Shown: positions 34,911 to 44,641, counted from the first letter of the stretch. The stretch is 47,113 bases of DNA from Ferrimonas sediminum (GCF_900100175.1 NZ_FNEM01000024.1:1-47113), one strand, 5' to 3'. The notes: a model not told the origin generated them from the letters alone. A program made the numbers and translations.

Positions 34911-35624
34911 ATGGATTGGGTGTTGCCTAATGTCAGTTCCCCGGAGCTGGAGCATCAGCAGCCGGAGTTTTGGGTCTTGCCCATTGGGGCTTTTGAGCAG
35001 CACGGCGCCCACCTGCCGATGGTCACCGATACCCTGATCGCCTGTGCGGTTGGTCACCGGATTGCCCAGGCACACGGCGGGGCGATGTTGTCCCCGGTGA
35101 CGGTATCCTGTTCCCATGAGCACGCCGGCTTTTACGGCACGGCCTGGGTATCGGCGACCACCTTGCTGTCCATACTGTCCGATACGCTGGCGGCGCTGAA
35201 GCACTCCGAATGTCGCAAGCTAGTCATTGTGAATGGCCATGGCGGTAACTACGTGGTCAACAGTTTTGCTCAGCAGCAAAATGTGGATGACGCCCAGGTG
35301 CTGCTGCTGCCTGCCCGTCAGCATCATCAACAGGCGGCGGATTTGGCGGGGATCGAAACCAGTCTGCATCAGGACATGCACGGTGGTGAATTTGAGACCT
35401 CGGTACTGATGGCGGTAGCACCGGAATACCTGCGCCTTGAACCGATGCAGGATCACCAGCACGACGAACGGCCGTTGTTGACCCTGACCGGCATGAAGGG
35501 CTATACCGAGTCCGGTATCATTGGCTTTCCATCCAAAGCCAGCGCCGCCAAAGGGGAGGCGTTTCTGCAGGCCATTGCCAATGTGGTTGCGAAAGATCTG
35601 CAGTATTTCCTGACCCTGCCGTAA
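34911..35624 (+). CDS. Creatininase-family amidohydrolase
   Basis: A 237-residue metal-dependent enzyme from ATG 34911, with AGGAG eight bases upstream; the GTG at 34902 overlaps that site. Family motifs: LPIGAFEQHGAHLPMVTDT (metal-binding Glu, His and Asp), NGHGGN and DMHGGEFETS, which together supply the binuclear metal ligands. Members include creatininase, MftE of mycofactocin synthesis and FAPy deformylases; the substrate here is not evident. No cofactor-synthesis genes lie nearby. It is probably monocistronic. Confidence 0.9.
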   Translation: MDWVLPNVSSPELEHQQPEFWVLPIGAFEQHGAHLPMVTDTLIACAVGHRIAQAHGGAMLSPVTVSCSHEHAGFYGTAWVSATTLLSILSDTLAALKHSECRKLVIVNGHGGNYVVNSFAQQQNVDDAQVLLLPARQHHQQAADLAGIETSLHQDMHGGEFETSVLMAVAPEYLRLEPMQDHQHDERPLLTLTGMKGYTESGIIGFPSKASAAKGEAFLQAIANVVAKDLQYFLTLP

Positions 35625-35874
35625 CGTCGGCGAATGCTAGCATATTGGTTACGCAAGGGTTTTAGTCTTTGCCCCCGCTTGGCCGAGAGCGTATATTAGG
35701 CAGCGTTAACACAGGCAACGGAGTGCTGGTGGTTAGCGATCCTATCCCTCTTTGGGGCGAGATCGGCTTTGATCGGCGCCCGCTCCGTACCCTTCCAACA
35801 GAGACAAGCCTGTGACACTGTTTGCCTAAATCAGGGCAGTTCGAATCGTGTTAAATCATAGCAAGGAGCTGGGC

Positions 35875-36756
35875 ATGCAAAAGGAGTTGCAGCCACTAAT
35901 CACCGGGGGCGGTTATGAAATCGTCTCCACTTGGTACTGTCCGGACTACGAACCCGTGGCGACGGTGATTCTGGCCGCCGCCATGGGGGTGGAACAGGAG
36001 TTTTATCAACCACTGGCCTGCTGGTTGTCCGAGCAGGGCTACCGGGTCATTACCTTTGACTACTATGGCTGCGGCCGCTCCTGGCAGGGACCGTTGAGTC
36101 GCTGTGGCGTGGACCTGATGGACTGGGCCCGTTTCGATTGCGCCGCAGTCATCAATGCGGCCTACCGCCATGACAGTACTCACCCCCTGTATTGGATTGG
36201 CCACAGTTTAGGCGGGCAGCTATTGGGGATGATCCCCAACGCCCGACTGTTGTCCAAGGTGATTACCATCGCCTGCGGCAGCGGTTATTGGCTGGACAAC
36301 GCCCCTTCGTTGAAGCGTCGAGTCTGGTTGCTGTGGTACGTGCTGGCACCGTTGTCCACTGCGGTTCTGGGGTATTTCCCCGGTGCCCGGCTAAAGATGG
36401 TGGGGGATCTCCCCGGGGCGGTGATGCGCCAGTGGCGCCGCTGGTGCCTGCATCCACGGTATGCGGTAGGAGTGGAGGGCGAGCCAATTAAGGCCGGATA
36501 CGCTGCTCTGGCCTGTCCGATCACCGCCATCAGTTTCGAGGATGACGAACTGTTGTCCCGCACGAACATCGACTCGTTGCACGGTTTTTTTACCGGCACT
36601 CAGGTGACCATGTACCACCTCAGTCGCGAGGATTGCGACGGGCGCCGGGTCGGCCACCTGGGGTTTTTCCGACCCCGTTTTCTGTCTAACCTGTGGGCCT
36701 CGGCCCTGTTGCCGGAACTGCAGCTGAACAGCAGCAGTCGTCGTTTGTGTGGCTGA
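35875..36756 (+). CDS. Alpha/beta hydrolase
   Basis: A 293-residue hydrolase from ATG 35875, with AAGGAG a few bases upstream; a GTG at 35848 is less likely. The nucleophile elbow is GHSLGG (Ser), the likely acid is in SFEDDELLS, and the His is in RVGHLGFFRP near the C terminus. The oxyanion region is AAAMGVEQEFYQPLACWL. It resembles the serine hydrolases annotated as alpha/beta fold hydrolase YheT/YbgA-like in marine bacteria; the substrate is unknown. It is not BioH despite the biotin genes further on, judging by the sequence around the nucleophile. Confidence 0.85.
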   Translation: MQKELQPLITGGGYEIVSTWYCPDYEPVATVILAAAMGVEQEFYQPLACWLSEQGYRVITFDYYGCGRSWQGPLSRCGVDLMDWARFDCAAVINAAYRHDSTHPLYWIGHSLGGQLLGMIPNARLLSKVITIACGSGYWLDNAPSLKRRVWLLWYVLAPLSTAVLGYFPGARLKMVGDLPGAVMRQWRRWCLHPRYAVGVEGEPIKAGYAALACPITAISFEDDELLSRTNIDSLHGFFTGTQVTMYHLSREDCDGRRVGHLGFFRPRFLSNLWASALLPELQLNSSSRRLCG

Positions 36757-36858
36757 CACTGCTGTGACAGTGGATTGTCACCGGGCAGGATTCGGTGTCG
36801 TGCTAAAACCCCAGTGGTGTACAAATGACTTGAATAGGCAGACGGTGAGTAAGGTTGT

Positions 36859-37761
36859 TCAGTTGTTCCCCGCCGTAAGCCGTGGCCCGGCATCCTGCAT
36901 CAGCTCCTGATACAGCGCGTTGGCCGCCAGGCCGGTGCGGGCCTGTTTGGGCCGGACCAGGTGCACCGGCACCTGGTAGCGGCGGCCGCCTTCAAGATTG
37001 AGTCGCACAAAGCTGTTAGGGGGCCGCTGTGCCAGCAGGTGTTCGGGCAGACGACAGAAGCCGGCGCCGGCGATCAGCGCCTCCCAGGCATGGTCGAAGT
37101 TGTCGACGGTCAGGCGCTGCTGCGCTTTCAGCCAGCCGACATCCTGGGCCTGTTCGTCGGCGCCCAGGTCTCGAATGACGATCTGGGTCTGACTGGTCAG
37201 ATCGTCATTGTTGAGTTCAGAGCGGTTGGCCAGCTCATGGTGACTGCCCACCACAGGCACCATGGTGACGTTACCAAAGGCCTCCGCCAGATGGTTGCCC
37301 ATAGGCACATTGATGATGGCCAGATCGCAGCGCTGCTGCGCCACCGCGTTGCGGGTGCCGGTCAACGAGGTTTCCCGAACCCGGACCGAGGTACCGGGGT
37401 GGCGTGCCATAAACCGGGACAGCGGTGGGTATAACCAGCGGCGATCGCACAGGTGGTCCATGGCCAGGGTGATTTGCGCCTCGGCGCCCTCGGCCAGTTG
37501 CCGGGCCATCCATTCCAGATCCCTGGCCTGCTCCAGCATTGGCGCCGCCCGGCGCAGCAGCGCCTGCCCCTGCTCAGTCAGCACCGCCCGTCGCCCCACC
37601 ACCTGAACCAGCTGTACTTCCAACTGGCTTTCCAGCTTTTTGATCCCGTAAATCAGGGTGGTATGGCTTTTGTTGAGCACGGCGGCGGCGCCCTGGATGC
37701 TGCCGGCCTGATCCACCGCTTGTAGGGTGTGCCATTGATCTAAAGTGGTTTTTAAACTCAT
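36859..37761 (-). CDS. LysR-family transcriptional regulator
   Basis: A 300-residue regulator. I start at ATG 37761, which gives the usual short lead to the helix-turn-helix (TLQAVDQAGSIQGAAAVLNKSHTTLIYGIKKLE, about 11-43); a GTG at 37779 would add six residues. The effector domain covers about 90-290, with AQITLAMDH and RPGTSV-like segments. It is divergent from the YdhR-like operon at 37922, separated by 160 bp, which is the usual layout for a LysR protein controlling its neighbour. The effector is unknown. Confidence 0.88.
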   Translation of the reverse strand: MSLKTTLDQWHTLQAVDQAGSIQGAAAVLNKSHTTLIYGIKKLESQLEVQLVQVVGRRAVLTEQGQALLRRAAPMLEQARDLEWMARQLAEGAEAQITLAMDHLCDRRWLYPPLSRFMARHPGTSVRVRETSLTGTRNAVAQQRCDLAIINVPMGNHLAEAFGNVTMVPVVGSHHELANRSELNNDDLTSQTQIVIRDLGADEQAQDVGWLKAQQRLTVDNFDHAWEALIAGAGFCRLPEHLLAQRPPNSFVRLNLEGGRRYQVPVHLVRPKQARTGLAANALYQELMQDAGPRLTAGNN

Positions 37762-37921
37762 GGTGGAATTTCTAGACACTTGGGTGCGGATTATTGAACT
37801 TTATTGTACATAATTTTGAGTTCAACATGGTGTCCGACATCGGTTGCCTGGGCCCGGCTTTCCCTGCGGAGAGCCCGGCGATGGCCACCGAACCCGATAA
37901 TGAGGATTGAGGAGTGACATC

Positions 37922-38233
37922 ATGGCTGTAATCTTGCAAGTGGACTTTCCCTATGCTGGCCCTTTTGACCAGCGGATGACCGAGCAACTGAGCGCCCTGG
38001 CGGCGTCCATTAATGATGAGCCGGGCATGGTGTGGAAGGTCTGGACCGTCAATGAGCAGACTCAGGAAGCCGGAGGGGTGTACCTGTTTGATCACCAGGC
38101 CAACGCCGAAGCGTATCTGGCGATGCATACTGCCCGTCTGCAACAGATGGGCGTACAGGGAATCACCGGCAAGGTGTTTCACATCAACGAGGCGTTGACC
38201 GCCATTAACCATGGCCCGGTCAAGCCGGCCTAA
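37922..38233 (+). CDS. YdhR-family putative monooxygenase
   Basis: A 103-residue protein of the YdhR type: MAVILQVDFPYAGPFDQ, MVWKVWTVNEQTQEAGGVYLF and AEAYLAMHTARL match the ferredoxin-like small monooxygenase fold. AGGAG precedes the ATG by about nine bases. E. coli YdhR is thought to be an antibiotic-biosynthesis-type monooxygenase homologue without a proven reaction. It is the first gene of a two-gene unit with a small membrane protein, controlled perhaps by the divergent LysR regulator. Confidence 0.88.
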   Translation: MAVILQVDFPYAGPFDQRMTEQLSALAASINDEPGMVWKVWTVNEQTQEAGGVYLFDHQANAEAYLAMHTARLQQMGVQGITGKVFHINEALTAINHGPVKPA

Positions 38234-38248
38234 ATCAGGAGAGAAACG

Positions 38249-38632
38249 ATGTCTGCCAACCGAGTGTTACAACTGCACAGCCTGATCTACGCCGTGTTTG
38301 CGGTATTGCTGGCGCTGATCCCCGCTTGGCTGTGGCCGCAATATGGGTTGATGATCGATGACAAATACAGCGTATTTTTGTCCCAGCACAACAGCATTTT
38401 TCTGGCCGGCATCGCCATTATAGGTTGGCAGTTTTCCCGGTTTGAGCCAGGCAGTGCCGCAGTTCTTACCCTGCTGAGAAGCCTGATATGGACCAACCTT
38501 ATTGGCGCGGCGGTGACCCTGTATGCCTGTTTGACCGGGCTGTTTACCGGCTTTGGCTGGAGCGATCCCCTGTTCTTTACCGGCATCGTGGTGTGGTTGA
38601 GTTGGGCGTTGAAACGCGCCGAGCGGGGTTAG
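38249..38632 (+). CDS. Small membrane protein in the YdhR operon
   Basis: A 127-residue protein with hydrophobic helices at about 8-32, 48-63, 75-100 and 103-122, and a basic tail (LKRAERG). It lies 15 bp after the YdhR-like gene with AGGAGA before its ATG, so the two are one operon. I do not recognise the family. It may serve the same LysR-controlled function. Confidence 0.7.
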   Translation: MSANRVLQLHSLIYAVFAVLLALIPAWLWPQYGLMIDDKYSVFLSQHNSIFLAGIAIIGWQFSRFEPGSAAVLTLLRSLIWTNLIGAAVTLYACLTGLFTGFGWSDPLFFTGIVVWLSWALKRAERG

Positions 38633-38645
38633 GGATTCCAAAGAA

Positions 38646-38675
38646 AAAACGCTCCCGGTTTGGCGGGAGCGTTTT
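38646..38675 (+). terminator. Bidirectional terminator between the YdhR operon and bioD
   Basis: AAAACGCTCCCG (38646-38657), loop GTTTGG, CGGGAGCGTTTT (38664-38675): a 12-bp perfect stem with A and T ends. It serves both convergent units. Confidence 0.92.
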
Positions 38676-38679
38676 GCAT

Positions 38680-39357
38680 TTAGCCTAGCAGGGACGACAG
38701 GTCGATGAGCCCATCGAGTGGCTGATTCGGGTCGGCCAGGTGGGGGATCCTTCCTAACAGCGGCGCCTTGAGGTGGCGGCGCAGGTAGTCGACGTTCTCC
38801 TGCTGGCAGGCGCTGCCGGGATCGACGTGGTTGGCTATCCAGCCCACCAGTTTCAGACCGTCGGCTTCGATCACCCTCTGCGACAACAGCGCATGGTTCA
38901 GGCAGCCCAGCTTGATCCCCACCACCAGTACCACCGGCAGTTGCTGATCGGCCACCCAGTGATTGAGGGTGTCGTTGTCATTCACCGGTACCATCCAGCC
39001 GCCGGCGCCTTCCACCACCACCAAATCGGCAATCTGGTCCAACTCGGCGAGTCCGCGAGTCAGCCGGGCGGTGTCAATGGTGATGCCCTGATGGCGGGCG
39101 GCCAGGTGAGGGGACAGCGGCTCGGGTAAGGCGTAGGGGTTGATCTGGTCGTAGGCCAGCGTCAGTGAGCTGGCGGCCTGCAGGGTCAGGGCATCGCCAT
39201 TCTCAAGGCCCTGCTTTCCGGGTTCACAACCGGCCGCCAGGGGCTTATAACCGGCGGTAGCCAGGCCCTGTTTGCGGCCGGCTTCCAGCAGGGCTCTGGC
39301 GGCCAGGGTTTTACCGATGTCGGTGTCGGTACCGGTGACAAACAGCTTAAGCGTCAT
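38680..39357 (-). CDS. bioD: Dethiobiotin synthetase BioD
   Basis: A 225-residue ATP-dependent enzyme that closes the ureido ring of 7,8-diaminopelargonate to give dethiobiotin. P-loop FVTGTDTDIGKT (residues 6-17, GTDTDIGKT at 9-17), AGYKPLAAG (diaminopelargonate site) and VVEGAGGWMVPVN are all present. Its ATG overlaps the end of bioC by 11 bp, so it is the last gene of a tightly coupled bioBFCD operon and ends at the shared terminator. Confidence 0.96.
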   Translation of the reverse strand: MTLKLFVTGTDTDIGKTLAARALLEAGRKQGLATAGYKPLAAGCEPGKQGLENGDALTLQAASSLTLAYDQINPYALPEPLSPHLAARHQGITIDTARLTRGLAELDQIADLVVVEGAGGWMVPVNDNDTLNHWVADQQLPVVLVVGIKLGCLNHALLSQRVIEADGLKLVGWIANHVDPGSACQQENVDYLRRHLKAPLLGRIPHLADPNQPLDGLIDLSSLLG

Positions 39358-40147
39358 TGGTCAGAGTTCCAAAGCAGACCTGGTAGGTCAGGGGTAATAA
39401 TCCATGGCTGTTGGCCTGGGTGGCGTAGGCCCGCTGCAGGCGCTGCAGGGTGCCTTTGCCGGTCAGTCCCGGTGCCCGGCCATGATTGAGGTGGTTGGCG
39501 CCGACGCCCTTCAGTGCCTTCATTACCGCCAGGGCGCTGGGGTAGTGCAGGGTGATGGTTTCGAACATCAACTGTGACGGGGAAAAGCCCGCCTGGGCCA
39601 CCTGCATGCGAATGGCATCGGGACTCAGGAACCGGTTGATGTGGTGGCGGCCATGAGCCTGTTGCCAGGCCTGATCCAGCTCGGTCAGGGAGCCGGTGGC
39701 CAGGGTTGAAAACAGCAGTCGCCCGCCGGGTTTCACCACCCGTTTCAGTTGGGACAGCGCCAGCTGCAGGTTATCGCTCCACTGCAGGGCCAGGTTGCTG
39801 AATGCCAGATCGACGGTGTTGTCCTGCATTGGCAGGGCATCGGCGTCGGCCACCACCACTTTAGCGGCATCACAGCGCTGCTGCGTGGCCGTGGCCATGG
39901 CCATCGCCAAATCCAGGGCAACAATCTGATGCCCCTGAGCGTGCAGCTGCTCGGAAAAATAGCCGCTGCCACAGCCGAGATCCAGGCAGCGGCCGATGGC
40001 CTGGGGCCCGGCGAGGGTGAGCAGGCGCTCGCCCACCTGGCGCTGGAACGCGGCGTGGCTGTCGTAGCCTTGGGCGGCGCGACTGAAGGCGGCGCCGACG
40101 GCGCCTTTATCGTGTTTGACCGGTTGAAGTTGCGCTTTACTGTTCAT
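39347..40147 (-). CDS. bioC: Malonyl-ACP O-methyltransferase BioC
   Basis: A 266-residue SAM-dependent methyltransferase that methylates malonyl-ACP to start pimeloyl synthesis. The SAM motif is CLDLGCGSGYFSEQL, followed by VVVADADALPMQDNTVDLAFSNLALQW. I start at ATG 40147; an upstream in-frame ATG at 40207 would lie deep in bioF. It overlaps bioF by 11 bp and bioD by 11 bp. The partner esterase BioH is not in the window. Confidence 0.95.
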   Translation of the reverse strand: MNSKAQLQPVKHDKGAVGAAFSRAAQGYDSHAAFQRQVGERLLTLAGPQAIGRCLDLGCGSGYFSEQLHAQGHQIVALDLAMAMATATQQRCDAAKVVVADADALPMQDNTVDLAFSNLALQWSDNLQLALSQLKRVVKPGGRLLFSTLATGSLTELDQAWQQAHGRHHINRFLSPDAIRMQVAQAGFSPSQLMFETITLHYPSALAVMKALKGVGANHLNHGRAPGLTGKGTLQRLQRAYATQANSHGLLPLTYQVCFGTLTNDA

Positions 40148-41306
40148 GCCAGGCCTCGTTGATCGCTGCGGCCAGTTGCCGTACCTGTTGTTCGCTGTGG
40201 GCGGCACTCAGGGTGATTCTCAGCCTGGCTTTGCCGGCGGGCACCGTTGGTGGCCGAATGGCACTGACCCAAAAGCCTTTGCGCCGCAGAGCCTCGGACA
40301 ACGCCAGCGCCCGCTGGCTGTCGCTCACCATTAGCGGCTGGATGGGGGTGTCGGTGTGGCAAAGGGGAATGTCGGGATCCAGAGTGGCCTGCAAAAGCTG
40401 CTGCCACTGCGCCAGTCGTTGCTGGCGCCAGGGCTCCTGCTTGAGCACGTCGATGGCCTCGCCGATGGCGCAGGCCTGGGCCGGTGGCAGGGCCGTGGAG
40501 TAGATGAGGTGGCGGGCAAACTGGGTCAGATACTCGGCCACCTCATGGCGACACAGCAAGGCCGCCCCGGCGCAGCCAAAGGCTTTACCAAAGGTCACCA
40601 GCAGCAGATCCGGCTGAATGCCGGCGGCATCGCAGCTGCCGCGGCCCTGCTGCCCCAGCACGCCGCAACCGTGGGCATCGTCGACCATCAGCCAGGCCTG
40701 ATGCTGCTTGCACAGCGTGGCGATGTCGGCCAACGGGGCGCGATCGCCGTCCATGCTGAACACCCCTTCGGTGATCACCAGTTTTGCCTGTTCGGGATCG
40801 GCGCGAACCAGGCGGCGCTCCAGATCGTCGCAGTCGTTGTGCCCAAACCGGGCCTGGGTAGCGGGACACAGGTGGCCAGCTTCCTGTAAGGAGGCGTGGT
40901 TGAGGCGATCCTGAAGCAGCAGGTCGGATTTTTGCATCAGGGCGTGAATGACCGCCTGGTTGGCAGCAAAGCCACTGCTGAACAGCAGTGCCCGCTCAAA
41001 CCCCAGCCATTGGCACAGCGTCTGTTCCAACTGCTGATGGGCCTGGTGGTGGCCAGTGACCAACGGTGAGGCGCCACTGCCGGCACCAAAACGGCGCAAG
41101 CCGCGCTTCCAGGCCTCGGTGAGTCGCGACGATTCCGCCAGACCCAGGTAATCGTTACCGCAAAAATGGTGATAGGGAGTGCCATCAACCAGAATCTGGC
41201 CGCCATCCAGGCGTTGAATGGCCTGCCGGTGTCGGTACAACCCTTGCGCATCCCGCGCCGCCAGGGCGGCGCGGATGCGCGTTGCCAGTGGATTAGCGGC
41301 TGGCAT
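40137..41306 (-). CDS. bioF: 8-amino-7-oxononanoate synthase BioF
   Basis: A 389-residue PLP enzyme that joins pimeloyl-ACP and alanine. Substrate-site motifs [20 protein letters not shown] and [10 protein letters not shown] are present, as is the Schiff-base lysine K241 in [12 protein letters not shown] choose ATG 41306, which overlaps the end of bioB by 14 bp, over ATG 41327. Second gene of bioBFCD. Confidence 0.95.
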   Translation of the reverse strand: MPAANPLATRIRAALAARDAQGLYRHRQAIQRLDGGQILVDGTPYHHFCGNDYLGLAESSRLTEAWKRGLRRFGAGSGASPLVTGHHQAHQQLEQTLCQWLGFERALLFSSGFAANQAVIHALMQKSDLLLQDRLNHASLQEAGHLCPATQARFGHNDCDDLERRLVRADPEQAKLVITEGVFSMDGDRAPLADIATLCKQHQAWLMVDDAHGCGVLGQQGRGSCDAAGIQPDLLLVTFGKAFGCAGAALLCRHEVAEYLTQFARHLIYSTALPPAQACAIGEAIDVLKQEPWRQQRLAQWQQLLQATLDPDIPLCHTDTPIQPLMVSDSQRALALSEALRRKGFWVSAIRPPTVPAGKARLRITLSAAHSEQQVRQLAAAINEAWHEQ

Positions 41307-42345
41307 CGTAGAACAGATCGTCGGCACCGGGGCGAGCAGCCATGTTGTGTTTGACCTGGGCCATCAGTGTTTCGGCCTCGACGGCATCGGGTTTTTGCAC
41401 CCGGTCTTCGCTGTTGATCCCCAGCTTATTGAACAGTTGCAGATCTTTATCCTCGGCTGGATTGGGAGTGGTCAGCAGTTTACAGCCGTAAAACACCGAG
41501 TTGGCGCCGGCCATGAAGCACAGAGTCTGCATCTGCTCGTTCATGTTCTCCCGCCCCGCCGACAGACGGACGGCGGATTTGGGCATCATAATGCGGGCAA
41601 TGGCCACCAGACGAATAAAGTCGAAGGGTTCGACGTCGTCGAGATTTTCCATCGGTGTGCCTTTCACCTTCACCAGCATGTTGATGGGAACGCTTTCCGG
41701 GTGGGTCGGCAGGTTGGCCAACTCCACCAGCAGACCGGCGCGGTCACTGGCGCTTTCACCCATGCCGATGATGCCGCCGGAACAGACCTTCATGCCGGCG
41801 TCCCGCACGTGGCCGAGGGTATCGAGGCGATCCTGGTAGGTGCGGGTGGTAATGATGTTGCCGTAAAACTCCGGCGAGGTGTCCAGATTGTGGTTGTAGT
41901 AGTCCAGGCCGGCATCGGCTAACTCGCCTGCTTGCTCGGCGTCCAGCATTCCCAGGGTCATACAGGTTTCCATGCCCATGGATTTTACGCCGCGGATCAT
42001 CTCTACCAGGTAGGGCATGTCACGGGCTTTGGGGTTTTTCCAGGCTGCGCCCATACAGAAGCGCTGTGAGCCGGCGGCCTTGGCTTTCTCGGCAGATTCC
42101 AGTACCTGCTGAACCTCCATCAGGCGCTCTTTGTCGATGTCGGTGCGGTAATGGGCACTCTGCGGGCAGTATTTGCAGTCTTCGGGACAGGCGCCGGTCT
42201 TGATGGACAGCAGGGTGCTGACCTGCACCTTGTTGGCATCGTGATGTTGGCGGTGCACTTGTTGGGCCTGAAACAGCAGATCCATAAAGGGTTGATTAAA
42301 GAGCGTATCGACTTCTTCTCTGGTCCAGTTGTGACGCAGTTCCAC
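41293..42345 (-). CDS. bioB: Biotin synthase BioB
   Basis: A 350-residue radical-SAM enzyme that inserts sulfur into dethiobiotin. The 4Fe-4S cysteines C53, C57 and C60 lie in [13 protein letters not shown]. Further motifs are [25 protein letters not shown], and [11 protein letters not shown]. It starts at GTG 42345. It is the first gene of the bioBFCD operon, with a good sigma-70 promoter in the 109-bp region shared with divergent bioA. Confidence 0.97.
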   Translation of the reverse strand: MELRHNWTREEVDTLFNQPFMDLLFQAQQVHRQHHDANKVQVSTLLSIKTGACPEDCKYCPQSAHYRTDIDKERLMEVQQVLESAEKAKAAGSQRFCMGAAWKNPKARDMPYLVEMIRGVKSMGMETCMTLGMLDAEQAGELADAGLDYYNHNLDTSPEFYGNIITTRTYQDRLDTLGHVRDAGMKVCSGGIIGMGESASDRAGLLVELANLPTHPESVPINMLVKVKGTPMENLDDVEPFDFIRLVAIARIMMPKSAVRLSAGRENMNEQMQTLCFMAGANSVFYGCKLLTTPNPAEDKDLQLFNKLGINSEDRVQKPDAVEAETLMAQVKHNMAARPGADDLFYDASR

Positions 42346-42389
42346 GGCGGTTCCCCAAAAAGGTTGTAGTTATCGGTTTCTTCTTGGCT

Positions 42390-42417
42390 AGTCTAAACCA
42401 AGTCGATAAACTGTCAA
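42390..42417 (-). promoter_or_regulatory. Sigma-70-type promoter for bioB
   Basis: On the minus strand, TTGACA (42417-42412) is a perfect -35. After 16 bases comes TAGACT (42395-42390), four of six matches to TATAAT. CTTGG/CCAAG repeats (42383-42402 and 42418-42422) overlap it and could be part of a repressor site. I do not see a clean BirA operator. Confidence 0.55.
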
Positions 42418-42454
42418 CCAAGCGGGAACTGTTACCTTTACAAGCGGTTAAAAA

Positions 42455-43723
42455 ATGACCATCGACATCGAGTTTGATCAGCAACACATCTGGCACCCCT
42501 ACACCTCGACCCTGAACCCGTTGCCCTGTTACCCGGTGGTATCGGCCTCCGGGGTGCAGTTGCAACTGGAGGATGGCCGAACCCTGATCGACGGCATGTC
42601 CTCATGGTGGGCTGCCATACACGGCTACAACCACCCGCACCTCAACCAGGCCGTGACCGGACAACTGGCCAATATGTCGCACGTGATGTTTGGCGGCATC
42701 ACCCACCAGCCGGCGGTGTCCCTGTGCAAAAAACTGGTGGCAATGACGCCTGAGCCGCTGCAGCAAGTCTTTTTGGCCGACTCCGGTTCGGTGGCGGTAG
42801 AGGTGGCGTTGAAGATGGCGCTGCAATACTGGGCGGCCAAAGGTGAAAGCCGGCCTCGTTTTCTGACTCTGCGTCATGGCTACCATGGTGATACCTTTGC
42901 CGCCATGTCGGTGACCGATCCGGATAACTCCATGCACAGCCTCTATAAAGGCTTTTTGCCTGAGCACGTGTTTGCCGACTCGCCCGAGGGCGGTTTCTTC
43001 GAGCCCTGGAACGAGGCCGACTTTGAGGACTTTCTGCGTCAGTTCGATCGCCACCAGAATCAACTGGCGGCGGTGATTCTGGAGCCCATAGTTCAGGGGG
43101 CAGGAGGCATGCGCTTCTACCACCGCGAATTCCTGCGCCGGGTTCGGCAGCTGTGTGATGACACCGGAGTGCTGTTGATCTGTGATGAGATCGCGACCGG
43201 ATTTGGCCGGACCGGCAAACTGTTTGCGTGTGAGCACGCCGGCATCAGCCCGGACATTCTCTGTCTGGGCAAGGCCCTGACCGGTGGCTACATGACGCTG
43301 TCGGCTACCCTGGCCACCCAAACCGTGGCGGACACCGTGTGCAGCGGCGAAGCCGGGTGCTTTATGCATGGGCCTACCTTTATGGGGAACCCGTTGGCCT
43401 GCGCCGTTGCCAATGCCAGCCTGGAGCTGGTGAGCCGGGGCGACTGGCAGGCCCAGGTGGCGAACATCGAAGCCAGGCTGGCACAGTGGCTACCGCCGTT
43501 GGCACAGCTGGCTGCGGTGAAGTCGGTTCGTTGGTTGGGGGCCATTGGCGTGGTGGAGACCCATCAGCCGGTTAACGTGGCCGAGATCCAACGGCGTTTT
43601 GTCGACCAGGGCGTCTGGATTCGACCCTTTGGGCGTCTGGTTTACATTATGCCGCCCTATGTCATTGAAGAATCACAGCTAAAGCGGTTGGTGGAGGCGA
43701 TTGCAACGGCCCTGGCCGAGTGA
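42455..43723 (+). CDS. bioA: Adenosylmethionine-8-amino-7-oxononanoate aminotransferase BioA
   Basis: A 422-residue PLP enzyme that makes 7,8-diaminopelargonate with SAM as the amino donor. HIWHPYTS at the N terminus, DGMSSWWAAIHGYNHP, DSGSVAVEVALK, LICDEIATGFGRTGK and K273 in LCLGKALTGGYMTL match the family. It is transcribed divergently from bioBFCD across 109 bp, the same layout as in E. coli. Confidence 0.97.
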   Translation: MTIDIEFDQQHIWHPYTSTLNPLPCYPVVSASGVQLQLEDGRTLIDGMSSWWAAIHGYNHPHLNQAVTGQLANMSHVMFGGITHQPAVSLCKKLVAMTPEPLQQVFLADSGSVAVEVALKMALQYWAAKGESRPRFLTLRHGYHGDTFAAMSVTDPDNSMHSLYKGFLPEHVFADSPEGGFFEPWNEADFEDFLRQFDRHQNQLAAVILEPIVQGAGGMRFYHREFLRRVRQLCDDTGVLLICDEIATGFGRTGKLFACEHAGISPDILCLGKALTGGYMTLSATLATQTVADTVCSGEAGCFMHGPTFMGNPLACAVANASLELVSRGDWQAQVANIEARLAQWLPPLAQLAAVKSVRWLGAIGVVETHQPVNVAEIQRRFVDQGVWIRPFGRLVYIMPPYVIEESQLKRLVEAIATALAE

Positions 43724-43822
43724 TTGATTGCGACTTAACGAATGCAACTCTGCGTAGGATCAACATTCCATCGAACCGGCTTCTTTAGCATAGGGATAGG
43801 CCATGTAGCTAGGGAGAGGGTG

Positions 43823-44263
43823 ATGGGCAGACTGTATCGCAGGACGCAGTTCAGCGTGTGGATGATCGTTGGACTCAGCCTGTTGATCGTCACGTTTTGG
43901 TGGCAGGGGTGTGACAGCCTGCCGGTACTGTTGCTGTCGTCGCTGGTGTTGGTGGTGGGGGCGCTGTTTTCCTCACTCACCATCGAAGTTCATCAGGGGT
44001 TTGTGCGCTGGTACTTCGGACCGCGGGTGTGGCGACGTCAGATTCGAATCAACCAGATTGATGCTGTGTCGGTGGTCAGCCGCGATCAGGACGGCCGTTG
44101 GCCTGTGCATCTGGGGCGCAGTGGCTGGGCCTACCAGGTATCGGGCCACTATTCGGTTGAGCTGATGCTGCGTTGTGGCAAGATCATTCGACTGGGAACC
44201 GATTGCCCCGATGAGGTGGTCGCTGCCATTATGACTGAGCGCAATAAACTGACCGACGAATAA
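43823..44263 (+). CDS. Membrane protein of unknown function, PH-like C-terminal domain
   Basis: A 146-residue protein from ATG 43823, behind AGGGAGAGG. Two hydrophobic helices (about 13-27 and 35-52) precede a cytoplasmic domain with a beta-rich pattern: LTIEVHQGFVRWYFGPRVWRR, the RDQDGRWPVHLGRSGWAYQVSG insert and VELMLRCGKIIRLGTD. This resembles small bacterial PH-domain membrane proteins, but I am not sure. It may be cotranscribed with the YjbR-like gene 12 bp on. Confidence 0.65.
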   Translation: MGRLYRRTQFSVWMIVGLSLLIVTFWWQGCDSLPVLLLSSLVLVVGALFSSLTIEVHQGFVRWYFGPRVWRRQIRINQIDAVSVVSRDQDGRWPVHLGRSGWAYQVSGHYSVELMLRCGKIIRLGTDCPDEVVAAIMTERNKLTDE

Positions 44264-44275
44264 TGAGGGAGCCTA

Positions 44276-44641
44276 ATGAATCACCAAACTGTTCGTGATT
44301 ATCTGCTGAACAAACCCAACTGTCTGCTGGATACCCCTTTTGGCCCGGAGGTGGAGGTGTTCAAGGTGAAAGGGAAGATGTTTGCCACCTTGTCGCTGGG
44401 GCAGGACAAAAGCCATTTCTGGATGAACCTGAAATGCGATCCGGACGAAGCGTTGGCACTGAGGGATATTTTTAAGGCCGTGATTCCCGGCTACCATATG
44501 AACAAAAAGCACTGGAATACCGTGATACTGGATGGTTCCGTTCCTCAGGGCGAGATTGAGCGGATGATCGATAATTCATTTGTGTTGGTGGTGAAATCCC
44601 TTCCCAAGCGGTATCGAACCTCGGTGGAGATACAGCTTTAG
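44276..44641 (+). CDS. MmcQ/YjbR-family protein
   Basis: A 121-residue protein of the YjbR type: MNHQTVRDYLLNKPNCLLDTPFG at the N terminus, KVKGKMFATLSL, LKCDPDEALALRD and the GYHMNKKHWNTVIL segment are the conserved family blocks. The fold is a double-wing, and members are often called DNA-binding, though the role is not established. GGGAG precedes the ATG. Last gene before the integron platform. Confidence 0.9.
   Translation: MNHQTVRDYLLNKPNCLLDTPFGPEVEVFKVKGKMFATLSLGQDKSHFWMNLKCDPDEALALRDIFKAVIPGYHMNKKHWNTVILDGSVPQGEIERMIDNSFVLVVKSLPKRYRTSVEIQL

Noticed and set aside
36192-36491. Alternative frames inside the alpha/beta hydrolase gene
   Set aside because: They lie within a gene with clear catalytic motifs and show no family character.
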